A stretch of DNA of 7,327 nucleotides, from positions 1 to 7,327 of the forward strand of contig DJBL01000094.1 in NCBI GenBank assembly GCA_002435595.1, written 5' to 3'. Each line of letters begins with the position of its first letter. Position 1 is the stretch's first letter. Of the stretch, positions 7,304 through 7,327 are shown piece after piece. A program made the position numbers and the translations under genes. The stretch is from Stenotrophomonas maltophilia. GTDB taxonomy: Bacteria; Pseudomonadota; Gammaproteobacteria; Xanthomonadales; Xanthomonadaceae. A model generated the notes under the pieces. That model saw only the letters and a list, made by a program, of their open reading frames with translations, made no database searches and had not been told where the DNA came from.

Positions 7304-7327
7304 GTAGCACCGACCGTTGGTCGGCTG
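7304..7327 (+). repeat. SMAG-type palindromic element at the right edge
   Basis: GTAG (7304-7307), CA, stem CCGACC (7310-7315), loop GTT, stem GGTCGG (7319-7324), then CTG at the window end. Same layout as the copy at 2641-2664 but with a different stem sequence. It follows the ppsA terminator, and a second copy could lie beyond the edge, since SMAG elements often occur as pairs. A smaller perfect inverted repeat, GGCCGG-CA-CCGGCC, sits just before it at 7288-7301. Confidence 0.8.

Overview
This is an ordinary-looking stretch of a GC-rich gammaproteobacterial chromosome, most likely Stenotrophomonas or a close Xanthomonadaceae relative. The strongest clue is two short palindromes with the build of the Stenotrophomonas SMAG family: GTAG, two bases, a 6-bp GC-rich stem and a 3-nt loop. 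One lies at 2641-2664 and one at the right edge. The protein sequences fit this assignment. I see no phage, transposon, CRISPR or defence genes.

Layout, left to right. A minus-strand pair comes first: pssA (phosphatidylserine synthase, 1005-1619), then 52 bp later phaE (class III polyhydroxyalkanoate synthase subunit, from 952 running off the left edge). A 377-bp non-coding region follows (1620-1996). It holds three DnaA-box-like 9-mers within 46 bp and a GGTGATCACC palindrome. A plus-strand class I SAM-dependent methyltransferase (1997-2641, GTG start) converges on a minus-strand pair: a DUF1249/YqiB-like protein (3204-3716) followed by a MutX-like NUDIX hydrolase (2661-3149). A SMAG hairpin sits in the 19-bp convergent gap, and its GTAG supplies the TAG stop codon of the NUDIX gene. 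After a 171-bp gap with two perfect palindromes comes the divergent pair ppsR (3888-4709, minus) and ppsA (4854-7232, plus), followed by an intrinsic terminator and the second SMAG element.

Functionally, PpsR phosphorylates and dephosphorylates a threonine next to the catalytic histidine of PpsA and so switches pyruvate-to-PEP conversion off and on; both residues are visible here (Thr417, His419). PssA makes the precursor of phosphatidylethanolamine, and PhaE partners PhaC (expected just beyond the left edge) in carbon-storage polymer synthesis. The NUDIX protein probably cleans oxidised nucleotides. The methyltransferase substrate and the DUF1249 function are unknown.

No new multi-gene system is evident. 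The points most worth a second look are the DnaA-box cluster upstream of pssA, the 14-bp tandem duplication over the DUF1249 ribosome binding site, and the SMAG element embedded in a stop codon.
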